A DNA stretch of 64,000 nt from Prorocentrum cordatum (taxonomy: Eukaryota > Sar > Dinophyceae > Prorocentrales > Prorocentraceae). The notes beneath the pieces were generated by a model that did no database searches, was not told the origin of the DNA, and saw only the letters and a list, made by a program, of their open reading frames with translations. Position 1 is the stretch's first letter, and each line of letters opens with the position of its first letter. Made by a program: the position numbers and the translations under genes. The stretch is from assembly GCA_963575745.1 (NCBI GenBank), contig CAUYUJ010020615.1, positions 400,736 through 464,735 of the forward strand, in the 5' to 3' direction. This document shows, one piece after another, positions 49,560 through 60,003 of the stretch.

Positions 49560-49721
49560 CTGGCCCTGGCGCCCACGTTCCTGGATGTCCCCGGGCCCGA
49601 GGTTCTCGATCCCACGCCCAGTCTGGACGGAGATCTGGCGGGGCCCCGCCTGGAGCTTCTCGAAGCTCAAACCGAAACGAAATTATCTACCTGTCTGCGG
49701 CCTCTCGAAAACAGCTGAAAC

Positions 49722-50826
49722 TCATGCGCGGTCCGCGTCGGGGGTGGCCCACCTAGCAGGCCAGCGCAACCCGCGGCGGGCCGCGACGTCCCTGGGGGCG
49801 CTGGCGCAGCCAGACTCTAACAGCACCTCGGGCTGCATCTTTGGCGGGGGCATTGAGTGGCGACGCAGCTGGCCCGCCTTTTGCCAGAGGGCCTCCGCGA
49901 CCCATGTTGCGAATTCAGCGCGCGCGGCACGACCGGGGGCCTGCGCGGCGCGGGCAACATTGGCACGAACATTCTCTCTGAGGCTCACTGAGGGATATCC
50001 ATTGGATGGGGGTCAACTTACCGGAATCTCGAAGCCAAATCTCAAGACGCGAAAACCTCGGGGGCCAGGACCAACGAGAGCCGAGGAAATCGAGAACACC
50101 CGCACCTCCAGCTTCCGCTTGGCTCCGAGGCCCTGAGGGGGCGGCCTGCCCCCTCGAGTCCATGGGGCAGGCCGACGACTCCCCGGCGGCGGCGAGGTTT
50201 GCGAGCTCACCCCACCAGGTGGCAACAGGGTCTACACATCTCACCGGCCGGCCCTTCCTGGACGCGCGCGCGACGCGCGGGGCTGGCGCGGGGGCTCGAC
50301 CTGCAAGCGCGGACTGCTGATCAGATGGAATGTGATAACGCTTGACAGCAAAATTCTCGAGGCGATTGACCCAGCTCGAGAACGCGCGCTCGAGGGCGGC
50401 CGATTGGGTCGAGAGCTTGAAACCCTGGGAGTCTCGAGTGCAATGAGTGATGGCAGGTGGCTGGGGCTCAAGAGTCTGCACCTCGCGCCAAGTGGTGACC
50501 CTCTCCGCGTCCGAGCATCGCCCGGCGGCGACCTTCTCGGCCCCCTGCGGGGGAAGCAGGGTACCCCCCCCCCATTCGCGATGTTTTCGCGCAGGGTCTT
50601 CGGCCCCCTGGACGCGGCCCGGCAGTGGGCGCTGGGCTCCTCGAAGGCCTCCGCGACCATGGAGAGGTGGGTCACTGCCGCTGCCATGCTCATCAGGACT
50701 GGCCGCAGATGCCACAATGGCCTCGCCGGGCAGCAACCTGGGATCCCCAGGACAGGTCGGCTCGAAGATAAGGGCAATTGTGGCAGAGCCCGAAGCGGAC
50801 GCTCCCCCATCCTGGGCCCCGACCAC
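49722..50826 (-). pseudogene. M2 linker before the reverse transcriptase
   Basis: ALERAFSSWVNRLENFAVKR YHIPSDQQSALAGR, VATWWGELANLAAAG and EFATWVAEALWQKAGQLRRH follow in the order usual for the segment between endonuclease and reverse transcriptase in these elements. Upstream (50690-51010) the phrases ALIFEPTCPGD, PVIEPTGPADL and PVLEPTCPGGL mark three tandem units. Confidence 0.45.
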
Positions 50827-51386
50827 CCCCCTTCGAGATCCGCAGGGCCGGTCGGCTCGATGACAGGGGCAAAAATACTTGGATTCGAAGTGGACGATCC
50901 CCGCCCTGAGCCCCGACCACCTCCGCCTCCAAGGGGCGCCGCATTTCCCGCGCCAGGCGAAGGCCCTAGACCCCCGGGGCAGGTTGGCTCGAGAACAGGG
51001 GCAATAACAGATGCCGCAGACGCACTCGCGCTGGCGCCCACCGCCGCCGCGCGGGCAGGCTCCGGCCTCGTGACAGCGCGGACCTCGCCCTCGTCGCGAC
51101 GTGGAAGCCCCCGGCCAAACCGCTGGGCAGACGCGAGAGGTGCGCCGCCATCAGTCGCAGTGCGACGTAGCCTAGATCCGTTCGCCTTCGTCTCTGCCTT
51201 CTCGCCGCTGCGCTCGCGGCGGCCTGGCCCGCGTTCGGGGCGGGGCGGGCGCGGGAAGCGCCGCGGCAACTGCGCGGCACGTATCTCGGACAACATCGTA
51301 TTGGGCTGAACTTAAAAACAGATTCCCTTGTGGTCTCTGCTGGCATCGTCGGCGTGGCATTCGCACTTATTGAATTTAGCTTTTAG

Positions 51387-53371
51387 CTACGTGGTCCGAC
51401 ACACGAAAATAATACAAGGTAATAGTAGGGGCCGATTGCAAGTCCATGTCGCGCTCGATGGGAACAGGGTTCCTCGACCAAGCAAATCGGGCCACTTCGA
51501 CTGCGTGCGTTCCAATCTGCGGCGGCGAACCATGGCATCCCCGCGAGCCCCAGGAGAACGCCGACGCTGGTCAATCTCAGCGTTGACCCCGCCAAGTCTG
51601 AAACCAGGAGTGAAATGCAAATAAGTGAGCATGATATCGATACCTCCTGTTAGCTTCATCGAGTTTGGCGACCAATCCCAGAAATCGATGGGCCCGCCTG
51701 CTGATTACTGGCCCTCGAGGCGCCCCAACCCTTCCTGCTGGTCTGGGGTACTGCAAGGGTCCTTGTGGTCATGGTTTTTGATGTGACGTCCGATGCCTGC
51801 GACGACTCCACCGAGAGTCTTATCTAGCCCATGGTGGGTACACACCTGCTGTCCAAACATGTTTGCCAACTATTGGCAATCAGAAAAGATTCCTGGAAGT
51901 GGGCCCCGGCGAATCCCACACCGTCGGCCCCTTTCACTCCACCCTTGACATTATCGAGTGCCCGCTCCCCACGAAGCGGCGTTACAAAAACAGAAAGAAA
52001 TCTGTCGATGCTCGGAGTCCTCACGTTGGCCTCCGCCCCTGTGGTAGCGAGCCCAGCCGTCTGCCCAAGGTGGAGAATGCACCGACCCCCACTTGAAGCC
52101 CCTCTCGGGGCGCCGAGGGCCCGACAGCCCGCGGCTGCCGCCCCAAGGTAGAAATGCTCGGAGGCCCCTATTGAGCCCCTCTCGGGGCGCCGAGGGTCCG
52201 ACGGCAAACGGCTAGGACACCGCCGGGGTAGGGCCCCCTGCTGCTCGCCTCGCCGCCCCCTGCCCGGAAGCCTTCCTCGCCTCGGCAATGTTGTTTCCTC
52301 CTGCTGGCTGCTGGGGGGGGTCCTCCTAAGCCGAACCAGAAGAGGCAGACTCCGATCCTGCTGGCTGTGATTCGGCTTGGTCCTCTGCTGGGGGTTGTTC
52401 TCCAGGAGCAGCGCCGTCCTGGGTCTTCCTCGCCTTGCCGAGACGGGGGCGCTGAGCCTCATGCTCCTCCCTGGCCTTCGCGCACTTGGTGGCTGCCTCT
52501 GGGAAGAGAGACTTGGCCGCGGACTGGAGCTGGGCGGCGAGGGCCCCCCGCGCTCCTGTGACTGTTTTGAACTCCGCCTCTTCGATGTCCGTGTCTCCCC
52601 AGGGTAGGACACATCCCCGAAGTCGATGGCGAATGCGTCCAGGGAGCCGTCCAGGAGCGCACGGAGGGACAACTTTGGCTTGGATCGTCTTGGTTCCTGA
52701 TGAGGTTTGGGCCCAAAACTGCAGACCTCCGCCGCCAAGAGATCGCAGTCAGACTGGAGCTCCTCCTACCTGCCTTTGAGAGCCTCGATATACTACCAGT
52801 GGGCGTCGAGTCGATGTCACGTTTCGATTTGAAGTGCTGGTCCATGGCTTCCCCAGACTTTGCCCCCTGCTGGTCCGGTGTGCGCCTGGATGCTGCCAGA
52901 CGCTGCTCGATTGGTGGCGGCGGCGGCGGTACCGTGTTGAGCTCTTTGAGCTGTTTGTCGCAGAGGGCCACGAATCTTGTTACCGATCCTGTTGGACGTG
53001 TCACGCAAACGGCTGAGCTCCTCCTCGACATCGAACTGAATGTGGGTGTTCTGGCTCTTCCGCTCCTTCTCTTGGGCTGCTGGTGGCCCCCTCGCCCAAC
53101 GCGAGTCGGGGGAGGACTGGCTGCAACAGTAGCTTGGACCTCGTGGCTTCTATTCACCACAAGGTTTGCACCAACGGTAGGTACTGGGATTCTTCCCGCA
53201 ACCGCACGCCGTACACTTCCACAAAAGTCGTGCATGCATCCCAAGGGCGACGCACCCAACCACCGTTCCCATGAACACCCCTATCAGCAAGCAAGAGAGG
53301 CTGATTGGTGTCCATCTTGTTGAGGTAAGAGGCAGCGTAGTGGGAAAGATGTGCTGCAAACCGCAATACAA
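51387..53371 (-). pseudogene. M2 zinc finger and endonuclease remnants
   Basis: LLWKCTACGCGKNPSTYRWC KPC is a RanBP2-like finger with one extra residue before Asn. Later RFVALCDKQLKELNTVPPPP, ALDNVKGGVKGADGVGFAGA HF (endonuclease start) and, in another frame, GMPWFAAADWNARSRSGPIC (degenerate GDWN motif) follow. Reading shifts at least four times. Confidence 0.5.
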
Positions 53372-53441
53372 TACACAGAGTGCGTAGACAAAGCAGAAGC
53401 CCGTGGGGCCAACTCAAATCCACAGAGCCTCCCGCTACGGA

Positions 53442-53463
53442 CTTGAGCCAAAATGGCTACTGA
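53442..53463 (-). other. Spliced-leader relic (about 21/22)
   Basis: Minus strand reads TCA then GTAGCCATTTTGGCTCAAG; the leader has C where this has A at one position. TCCGTAGC follows at once, possibly the stub of a second, older leader. The flanking minus-strand DNA on the 5' side is pyrimidine-rich, as for M1. Confidence 0.8.
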
Positions 53464-53891
53464 AGCGGAGGAGATGAAAAGGAGGCAGGAAGAGGAGGAT
53501 GGAAGAGAGTGTGTTCCTTCTGCGACCTGGGACCGATGAGGCTGACGCTGAAGCCTGTGATGGAGGCCGCGCACTGTGAGCGGCCTTCCTGAAACAAGCA
53601 CTGCGTCCGATGATGCATCGTCGGAGTGCGTGGTGGGCGCGTGGCTCATCACAGACATGTGCGAGCTGGGTGAGGAGGAGGCGGAGGAGGAGAATGGAGG
53701 AGGAGAATGGAGGTGGGGGGAGAGAAAAAAACGGCTGCCGATGTAGTTCGGCAGCGTGCTCACTCCCAAGTCGTCCATGTCCTGCTGGCAGACGAAGGCG
53801 TCGCCGTCGATCCGACCGCCCGCTCTGAAGGGCCGGCCAGGCCCGTGAGGGTCGTGCCCACTCAGGGAGCAGGCGCGATGGCGGAGATCGG
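53464..53891. other. Purine-rich spacer
   Basis: GAGGAGATGAAAAGGAGGCA and a GGAGGAGAATGGAGGAGGAG tract (53665-53720). No gene. Confidence 0.45.
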
Positions 53892-54029
53892 TTACACGCA
53901 GGAAAGACCCTTGGTAAGAGTGACCTTTGGTAAGAGTGACCTTTGGTGCGCCTTTGTCTCCAACCATCTGGGGACCCATCCGTGACCGCACCAAAGGTCA
54001 CTCTGGCGAAAGGTCACGCTTACGTCTAG
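53892..54029. mobile_element. F10 MITE-like element, copy 2
   Basis: TTACACGCAGGAAAGACCCT, twice AAGAGTGACCTTTGGT, then CGCACCAAAGGTCACTCTGG and GGTCACGCTTACGTC. The left arm has an internal duplication of AAGAGTGACCTTTGGT. Confidence 0.75.
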
Positions 54030-54799
54030 CCGAGGAGAACGGGGCGGGGGTCGGGAAGGAAACAGGTATCAATGTCATGCCGGTGGGACGACCCGTATCA
54101 GCGAGTGCTGTTCAATTTCGGCTAGGGGCTTTGAAAAGAATCAAGAATTTAAAAAACTGAGGACCAGGCCAGGGCGAAGAACCGTGGGGGAGATGGGGTA
54201 TGCAGAAGAGGCAAGGGGGGAGGGGCGGAGGATGAAGAGGAGGACGAGGAGGCCGGAGGACGAGGGAGGGAAGGAAAAGGAGGAGGGAGGGAGGGAATGA
54301 GGAGGGAGTGGGTGCCCCCACAGATGTTGTCCTATTTCCCCCATCGCAACATTGAATGGCACAGAAGAGGTACAGAGTTTCTGTGCGAGGGGGAAAATGG
54401 CCCGCAATGCCTCCAACCATCATGGCCGTGGCCCAAAACTTCGCCGCATGGTTCAGAAGTGGCAAAAACGTGTCCAAACATGCAGTCAATGTAGCACCAG
54501 AAGTGGCTTCAACAAGTCAGCGAACGGTTCCCGATTGGTCCCAAAGTGGTTCAAAAAATCACAAAATTGTGCATGGTTCCAGTGTGGACAGAGAACTACA
54601 AACTCTGGGCAACCATGGGCCCCCGCGGCGCAACTTCTACGCGTGCTCATGCTCGACATTCCCGGGGCCACTTTTGTACCGACATTGTGGCCAGCTGGGA
54701 ACTCCCCCCATCACTCCACGAGCTGCTGGTGCGCAAATCCTGGCCTAGCCAGGACGGGGGGGGGGGGATGGTGATGTCGCTGCGTTCTCTCCTGCCCAA
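54030..54799. other. Unassigned sequence
   Basis: A GGAGGACGAGGAGG purine patch (54230-54300) and degenerate AAGTGGTTC-type repeats (54440-54580). Plus-strand frames look repetitive, not coding. Confidence 0.4.
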
Positions 54800-54965
54800 G
54801 CCACGACCGTGCAGTCACAACTGATAGCAAGAATGCGCGATAGGGATGCAAGCCCTTCGGACGCCCGTGTGGAAGCTCTTTCGAGCGCGGCGAACCATTC
54901 AAAGTAGTCGAGAATGGACCGAAGAGGCATGGATGCAAGGGTACCCTTGGGAAGGTTACCCATCC
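54800..54965. mobile_element. F4 MITE-like element, diverged copy
   Basis: TGCAGTCACAACTGATAGCA, GATAGGGATGCAAG, GGATGCAAGGGTACCCTTGG then CATCCTTGCC. Confidence 0.5.
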
Positions 54966-55484
54966 TTGCCATCGTAGCCAGAGGAAGGGAGGGGAGGGTG
55001 ACGTCGCTGCGACCCTGCGGATACGTGGTCGTGCGGGTACGTTCCGCGCGGGGCAGTCGCGAAGAAACGTTCTGTACCACCGGGGTCGTGGCCCAGGGGC
55101 CGGGCCCGCCAGGCCGCGGAGATGCAGTTTTCGCCCACGATGGACCTCCGGGGGCCTCGGGAGGCTTCTGGGGGCCTTCGAGGGCTTCGTCGTCTGCGGG
55201 GGGCCCAGGCCGCGACCGTTGGGAAGGATGGGCGCCGGGGAGGGCACCAGCTCGCCTTTTTCGCGACTTCTGCTCGGTGACTCCTTCTTTGGATCCTCCC
55301 CCTCCCTCCTCTTCCTCCTCGCTCTTCTCCCTCCTTTGTCTCCACTCCTCCTCCCTCCTCTCCCCTCCATCCGTCTCCTTCCTGGCCGTCCTTCCTCTTT
55401 GTCGACGACAGACAGCCCACGACGCGCCTCCTTTCCTCCCCCTCATCCTTCCTGCCCGTCCTCCCCCTTCGACGACGGCGAACA
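54966..55484. repeat. Spacer ending in CT-rich tract
   Basis: 54966-55280 has no supported feature. 55283-55470 is CTCC-rich. Confidence 0.55.
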
Positions 55485-55488
55485 GCCC

Positions 55489-55549
<61 letters not shown>

Positions 55550-55562
55550 CGGACGATGCCGC
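55485..55562. repeat. (ACG)n microsatellite
   Basis: About 22 ACG/GAC units, in frame with the exon just upstream on the minus strand (GTC codons), from which it may have grown. Confidence 0.92.
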
Positions 55563-55598
55563 CGACGATGCCGTCGACGACGCGGGGCGTGCACGCAC

Positions 55599-55693
55599 GG
55601 CGCAGGCGCGAGCCCCAGGGGACGCCGTCGATGATGACTCCGTTGACGCCGGCCGTGTGCAGCTGCTCGAGGGCGTGCCGCAACTTGGTGGGC
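55599..55693 (-). CDS. GT25-like glycosyltransferase, exon 2
   Basis: After CGGCGAG the first base completes the AG left by exon 1, giving NLPR-R-PTKL across the junction. The exon reads PTKLRHALEQLHTAGVNGVI then IDGVPWGSRLRR. In GT25 enzymes the opening strand INLxRRxxR is followed by such a helix and a strand ending in (A/I)DG. A second acceptor, TTTTCAG, lies 17 bases upstream but breaks phase. The donor is guessed (GTGCGT at 55598). The gap to exon 3 (39.9 kb) leaves room for a missing exon. Confidence 0.55.
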
Positions 55694-55762
55694 CTCGCCG
55701 TCGTCGTCGTCTGAAAATGGGGCACCACACGATGTCTATGACTCAAGGGCGGCCGTTCGTAG

Positions 55763-55962
55763 GGGGACCGGCCCAGGGGGGAACATCGAGCCAACATCGG
55801 CGATATATCGCCAGCAGCTCGGAGATAGGCCCCGAATATCGAATACACGTTCCTGCGCCCTGCGCGGGGTGGGCGATCAGGCCCCTATCGACGATGCATG
55901 GGCATTCGGGGTCGACGCATCAACCCCAGAGCCGATCCCCCAAATCGTTGCCACTGATGACT
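55763..55962. repeat. F3 foldback repeat, copy 4
   Basis: CCAGGGGGGAACATCGAGCC, CATCGGCGATATATCGCC ... GATCGGGCCCCTATCG-like (GATCAGGCCCCTATCG), GGTCGACGCATCAACCCC, CCCCCAAATCGTTGCC. About 70 bases upstream of exon 2. Confidence 0.6.
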
Positions 55963-56975
55963 CCCAGTGGTTATACACCAACACCAGAGGACAACCGGGC
56001 GAGGATGAATGGGGGAGAAATAGAAAGGGGGAGACGGAGGAGGTGGGAAAAGTGACGGAGACGCCTTCCTCCTCCTCCTCCTCCTGGCCCTCCGTCCATC
56101 CCTAAATACTTTCCTTCCCCTCCACCTCCTCGCACTGATCGAAACTCACTCCTCCAACACATCGTGCTTCTCATCCCTTCCCCTCCGCTCCTGGTGGTCC
56201 CACCGGGTGGTCCCCCCCCCTCTTCTCTTCCCTCCTCCCATTCCTTCTTGACACTCACTTATCCCTCCTCACACACTCCTTCCCCTCTCCTCCTCTCCTC
56301 CCTCATTTCCCCCCCTGCTTCTCCCCTCCTCTCCCCCCTTCGCCGGGCAGCACGGCCTGCCCGGGAGCAGCGTGGCGACCTTTGCCGGTGTGGATTGTCG
56401 CCCAGGGGCCCCTCTCGGCCAGAAGGCCCAGCAGGCGCCCAATCAGCGTATATGGCGTAGGCGTCTGTCACGCTTGCTCTTTCTAGGAAGCCTAGGCCTG
56501 GCCGAACTCCTATGCGCTCCATCCTCCCCCCATGCACATGCCCCTGCAAGCCCCTCGCCATCGCTCTGACGTCATTTTCCAGTGCTTTTGTCGATGTTGT
56601 GCGTGCTTTTTTTGGCCGGGTGATCCAGGATGATTCTCGATGGTCCTCGCCGAGAAAAGATGCACACGTCGGACCGATGCCAAGTCCCGCCTCACACGTC
56701 TCACCTTGCTCGCGTCTCTTCCCTCACTCCTCCTGTCCTGATCCGTCTCATCGTCCCCATCACCTGCCCCTCCTGCTTCTCTCTTTCCCTCGTCGATCCT
56801 TCGTCCCCGTCTCTGCCTCGATGGCTAAATTACGGTTCGTGTGCCACCCTTTTAAACATGCCAACTGAATTATGCTAACGGAGTTCCCCACATGGGCGTT
56901 TTAATAGGGCGCGGGCTTAGTCAGAAGGAAGAGGAAGAGGCGGAGGTGCGGGGGGAGGGGTCGACGAGGATGGCA
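55963..56975. other. Unassigned sequence, CT-rich at 56180-56345
   Basis: No exon, family repeat or RNA gene was recognised. Confidence 0.4.
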
Positions 56976-57936
56976 GCGAATACTGTCCTCGCTCAGGCGG
57001 GGCCTCCCTGGAGCGGTGGGAGGGGCACGAAACCTTATAAATAATATGGTTTGCGAATACTGTCCTCGCTCAGGCGGGGCCTCCCTGGAGCGGTGGGAGG
57101 GGCACGAAACCTGATAAATAATATGGTTTGCGAATACTGTCCTCGCTCAGGCGGGGCCTCCCTGGAGCGGTGGGAGGGGCACGAAACCTGATAAATAATA
57201 TGGTTTGCGAATACTGTCCTCGCTCAGGCGGGCCTCCCTGGAGCGGTGGGAGGGGCACGAAACCTGATAAATAATATGGTTTGCGAATACTGTCCTCGCT
57301 CAGGCGGGGCCTCCCTGGAGCGGTGGGAGGGGCACGAAACCTGATAAATAATATGGTTTGCGAATACTGTCCTCGCTCAGGCGGGGCCTCCCTGGAGCGG
57401 TGGGAGGGGCACGAAACCTGATAAATAATATGGTTTGCGAATACTGTCCTCGCTCAGGCGGGGCCTCCCTGGAGCGGTGGGAGGGGCACGAAACCTGATA
57501 AATAATATGGTTTGCGAATACTGTCCTCGCTCAGGCGGGGCCTCCCTGGAGCGGTGGGAGGGGCACGAAACCTGATAAATAATATGGTTTGCGAATACTG
57601 TCCTCGCTCTGGCGGGGCCTCCCTGGAGCGGTGGGAGGGGCACGAAACCTGATAAATAATATGGTTTGCGAATACTGTCCTCGCTCTGGCGGGGCCTCCC
57701 TGGAGCGGTGGGAGGGGCACGAAACCTGATAAATAATATGGTTTGCGAATACTGTCCTCGCTCTGGCGGGGCCTCCCTGGAGCGGTGGGAGGGGCACGAA
57801 ACCTGATAAATAATATGGTTTGCGAATACTGTCCTCGCTCAGGCGGGGCCTGCCTGGAGCGCTGGGAGGGGCACGAAACCTGATAAATCATATGGTTTGC
57901 GAATACTGTCCTCGCTCAGGCGGGGCCTCCCTGGAG
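56976..57936. repeat. 77-bp satellite, 12 units plus a partial one
   Basis: Units start at 56976, 57053, 57130, 57207, then every 77 bp; the fourth is 76 bp. Each begins GCGAATACTGTCCTCGCTCA, has GGCGGGGCCTCCCTGGAGCG and ends AACCTGATAAATAATATGGT TT. Only a few single-base differences exist (A/T at the CTCAGG site, one CTTATAA), so the array is young. Confidence 0.97.
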
Positions 57937-58320
57937 GGCAGGTAGGTATTGTATGGTATTGTATGGTGTGGTAGGTATGCGGTGATGGTGTATGGTTTCC
58001 TACGTGCTTGCCTGACTCCGGTGGTCTGCTATAGTATGGTATGGTACTGTATGGTATGATATAGTATAATATGGTAGGAATAGGAAGAGGGAGCGAGCGT
58101 GGTAGGTATGTATTGTATGGTAGTGTATGGTGTGGTAGGTATGCGGTGATGGTGTATGTATGGTTTCCTAGGTGTGGTATGGTAGGTACGGGGGTCTGCT
58201 ATAGTATGGTATGGTATTGTATGGTATAGTATGGTAGGAGTAGGAAGAGGGAGCGGTATTGTATGGTATGGTATAGTATGGTATGGTAGGAATAGGAAGA
58301 GGGAGCGGGAGGTGGGCAGG
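57937..58320. repeat. GTATG-rich tandem repeats
   Basis: TATTGTATGGTATTGTATGG and TAGGAATAGGAAGAGGGAGC blocks recur at 58078, 58228 and 58290, so the region is a ~120-150-bp unit made of pentamers. Confidence 0.88.
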
Positions 58321-58771
58321 TGGGAAAGTGGGAAGGAGAGGGTGTCCTGGGAAAACAAGAACCCCACTCAGGATGTGGGATTGGTGAGAGATGGGAGGTC
58401 ACTCCCCCCACCTCCTCCTCCCCCCCTCGTCGCCCGCTTTTCCTCCCACCATCTTCCCCTCCCATTTACTCCCTGCCCCGTTTTGCGCTACGCGGACTGT
58501 GGCAATGCGAGCCGTGGCGTCTGACGTCGCCAAGCCACGATCAGACGAAAACGCAGGTCGGAAGCGGCGGCATGATTAAAGCAGCACTCCCTGACGACTG
58601 CGTGTAGCAGAGATACGTGTGAAAACGCTGGCAGGATATGGACGAGGTGCAGTAGCACGCATCTGCCTGGAGATGGCATGGAGCCCTCACCGGGGGCAAA
58701 CTCGGGCAGATCTCACGATGCCCTTGGTACCAGTGAGCATCCTCCCTGCCCTGGATGAAGAAGACACATCG
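58321..58771. other. Unassigned sequence
   Basis: No supported gene. CCACCTCCTCCTCCCCCC near 58410 is a short pyrimidine patch. Confidence 0.4.
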
Positions 58772-58868
58772 TGAACATAAGCTTGCGGATCTCGGCGCGG
58801 ATGTCCTGGATCTGTGCTGAGCCCCGTCGCTAGCGCGCAAAGCGCGCCAGGAGCGCCCTCGGTGACTT
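58772..58868. repeat. F5 repeat, diverged copy
   Basis: GATCTCGGCGCGGATGTCCT, GGATCTGTGCTGAGCCCCGT and GCGCGCAAAGCGCGCCAGG. Confidence 0.5.
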
Positions 58869-58869
58869 C

Positions 58870-59175
58870 ACACAGGTTATGCCACATAGCTTGCACCACG
58901 TAAACTTCACCTTGTTTGACCAACATGGTGTGAACCAGATCAGTTGTATCACATAGCTTGCAACACATAGTTTGCACCACGTAAACTGCACACATATCAT
59001 GCACCGCAAAACTTACATCACATAGTTCGCATGAGGTATATTGCTCCACACAGCTTATACCACATAGCTTGGACCACATAGCTTGCACCACACCACATAC
59101 CTGGCGCCACGTACCATGTAGATTGCACATAGCTTGCACCAATCAGCTTGCAGCACACAGCTTGCACCACATGAT
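58870..59175. repeat. CACATAGCTTGCACCA cryptic tandem repeat
   Basis: About fifteen degenerate copies of CACATAGCTTGCACCAC with variable spacers. The minus strand translates to VQAMWxKLCG-like repeats, a by-product. Confidence 0.85.
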
Positions 59176-59697
59176 TGCACCACACGGCGTACGAATCCAC
59201 AGTACAAGGACTCGCTTTTTCGATGTCCATGCTGGCTGACATCTGCGTGCTTTTGTTGTTTTTTGTCGGCTCACTCCTCCTCCCTGCTCCCTCCTCCCTC
59301 CTCCCCCACTCGGGCCAGGTGAAAGGGGGGGATAACAAAGGGGGGGGGGTTGAGAATCAGCTCACGTAGCCGATTTTCCCGGCGCCTCCCAGCGCCGGAG
59401 GCGGCCATGTATCGAGGAGTGGACCCCTCGGTGGGCCGAAACCAGCTGCATGCAGCAGATTTCGTACCCCCCCCTTTCCCTAGCCCCCCTTCCGTTCGGC
59501 CCGATCCTCCCCCTCCTCCCTCCTCCTTCCTCCCCCCTCCTCCTCCCTCACTCCGTCCTCCTCCTCCCTCCTCTCTCCTCCCCCTCCTCCCTGCTCCCTC
59601 CTCCCTGCTCCCTCCTCGCCCTCCCTTCTCCCTCCTCCCCTCCCTTCTCCTCCTCCCTGCTCCCTCCTCCCTGCTCCCCCCTCCCTGCTCCCCCCAC
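59176..59697. repeat. Spacer with CTCC-rich tract (59505-59695)
   Basis: TCCCTGCTCCCTCCTCCCTG repeats directly downstream (minus strand) of the exon 1 donor. 59176-59500 shows no feature. Confidence 0.7.
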
Positions 59698-59770
59698 CTG
59701 CGAGGGAGGTTCACGACGAAGACGTTGTCGCCCGGGTCGCCCGCGGCCTGGGCCGGGCGTCCAAGGCGGA
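59698..59770 (-). CDS. GT25-like glycosyltransferase, exon 1 (VVNL motif)
   Basis: Reads ... RPAQAAGDPGDNVFVVNLPR and ends CGCAG before GTGGGG, phase 2. VFVVNLPR plus R from the next exon is the (I/V)xVINLxRR opening strand of GT25. The acceptor is probably TCAG at 59771, preceded by a long pyrimidine run. If the frame is instead extended upstream it gives LRLLSLCIPLLPVLPFVASV, which would be a signal or anchor sequence for Golgi/ER entry. The true start codon was not found. Confidence 0.5.
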
Positions 59771-60003
59771 CTGAGGCCACGAAGGGGAGCACAGGGAGGA
59801 GCGGGATGCAGAGGGAAAGGAGGCGAAGAGGAGGAGGAGGAGGAGGAGGAGGAGGAGGAGGAGGCGATGACCATATGGCAGAACGTCAGCGTCAGCAGCG
59901 GCTATCGCCTGGATACCTCCTCCTTTGCCTTGATGCGGGCTGCCAGTTCTCGCAGTCGGTGGAGGAGGAGGAGGAGGAGGAGGAGGAGGAGGAGGAGGAG
60001 GAT
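59771..60003. repeat. Two GGA tracts (59829-59866, 59958-60003)
   Basis: Purine microsatellites with about 90 bp of mixed sequence between. Confidence 0.8.

Larger units (their letters stand above)
49560..53463 (-). mobile_element. M2: LINE 5' half with spliced-leader relic
   Basis: In minus-strand order: decayed spliced leader, variant zinc finger (53153-53221), Pro-rich and coiled part, endonuclease pieces (52000-51387), a linker with three ~110-bp tandem units, and the pre-RT region. The reverse transcriptase is absent, so the copy is cut off at about 49560. Same layout as M1 but diverged; many frameshifts. Confidence 0.6.

Noticed and set aside
49915-51296. Stand-alone host gene on the minus strand
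   Set aside because: Order and phrases match a LINE linker next to endonuclease remnants, so it is counted within M2.
56976-57936. CRISPR-like regular repeats
   Set aside because: Unit and spacer are both constant; it is a plain satellite, and the organism is a eukaryote.
58687-59142. Minus frame with VQAMWxKLCG repeats as a Cys-rich protein
   Set aside because: The DNA repeat CACATAGCTTGCACCA explains it and spacing varies out of frame.
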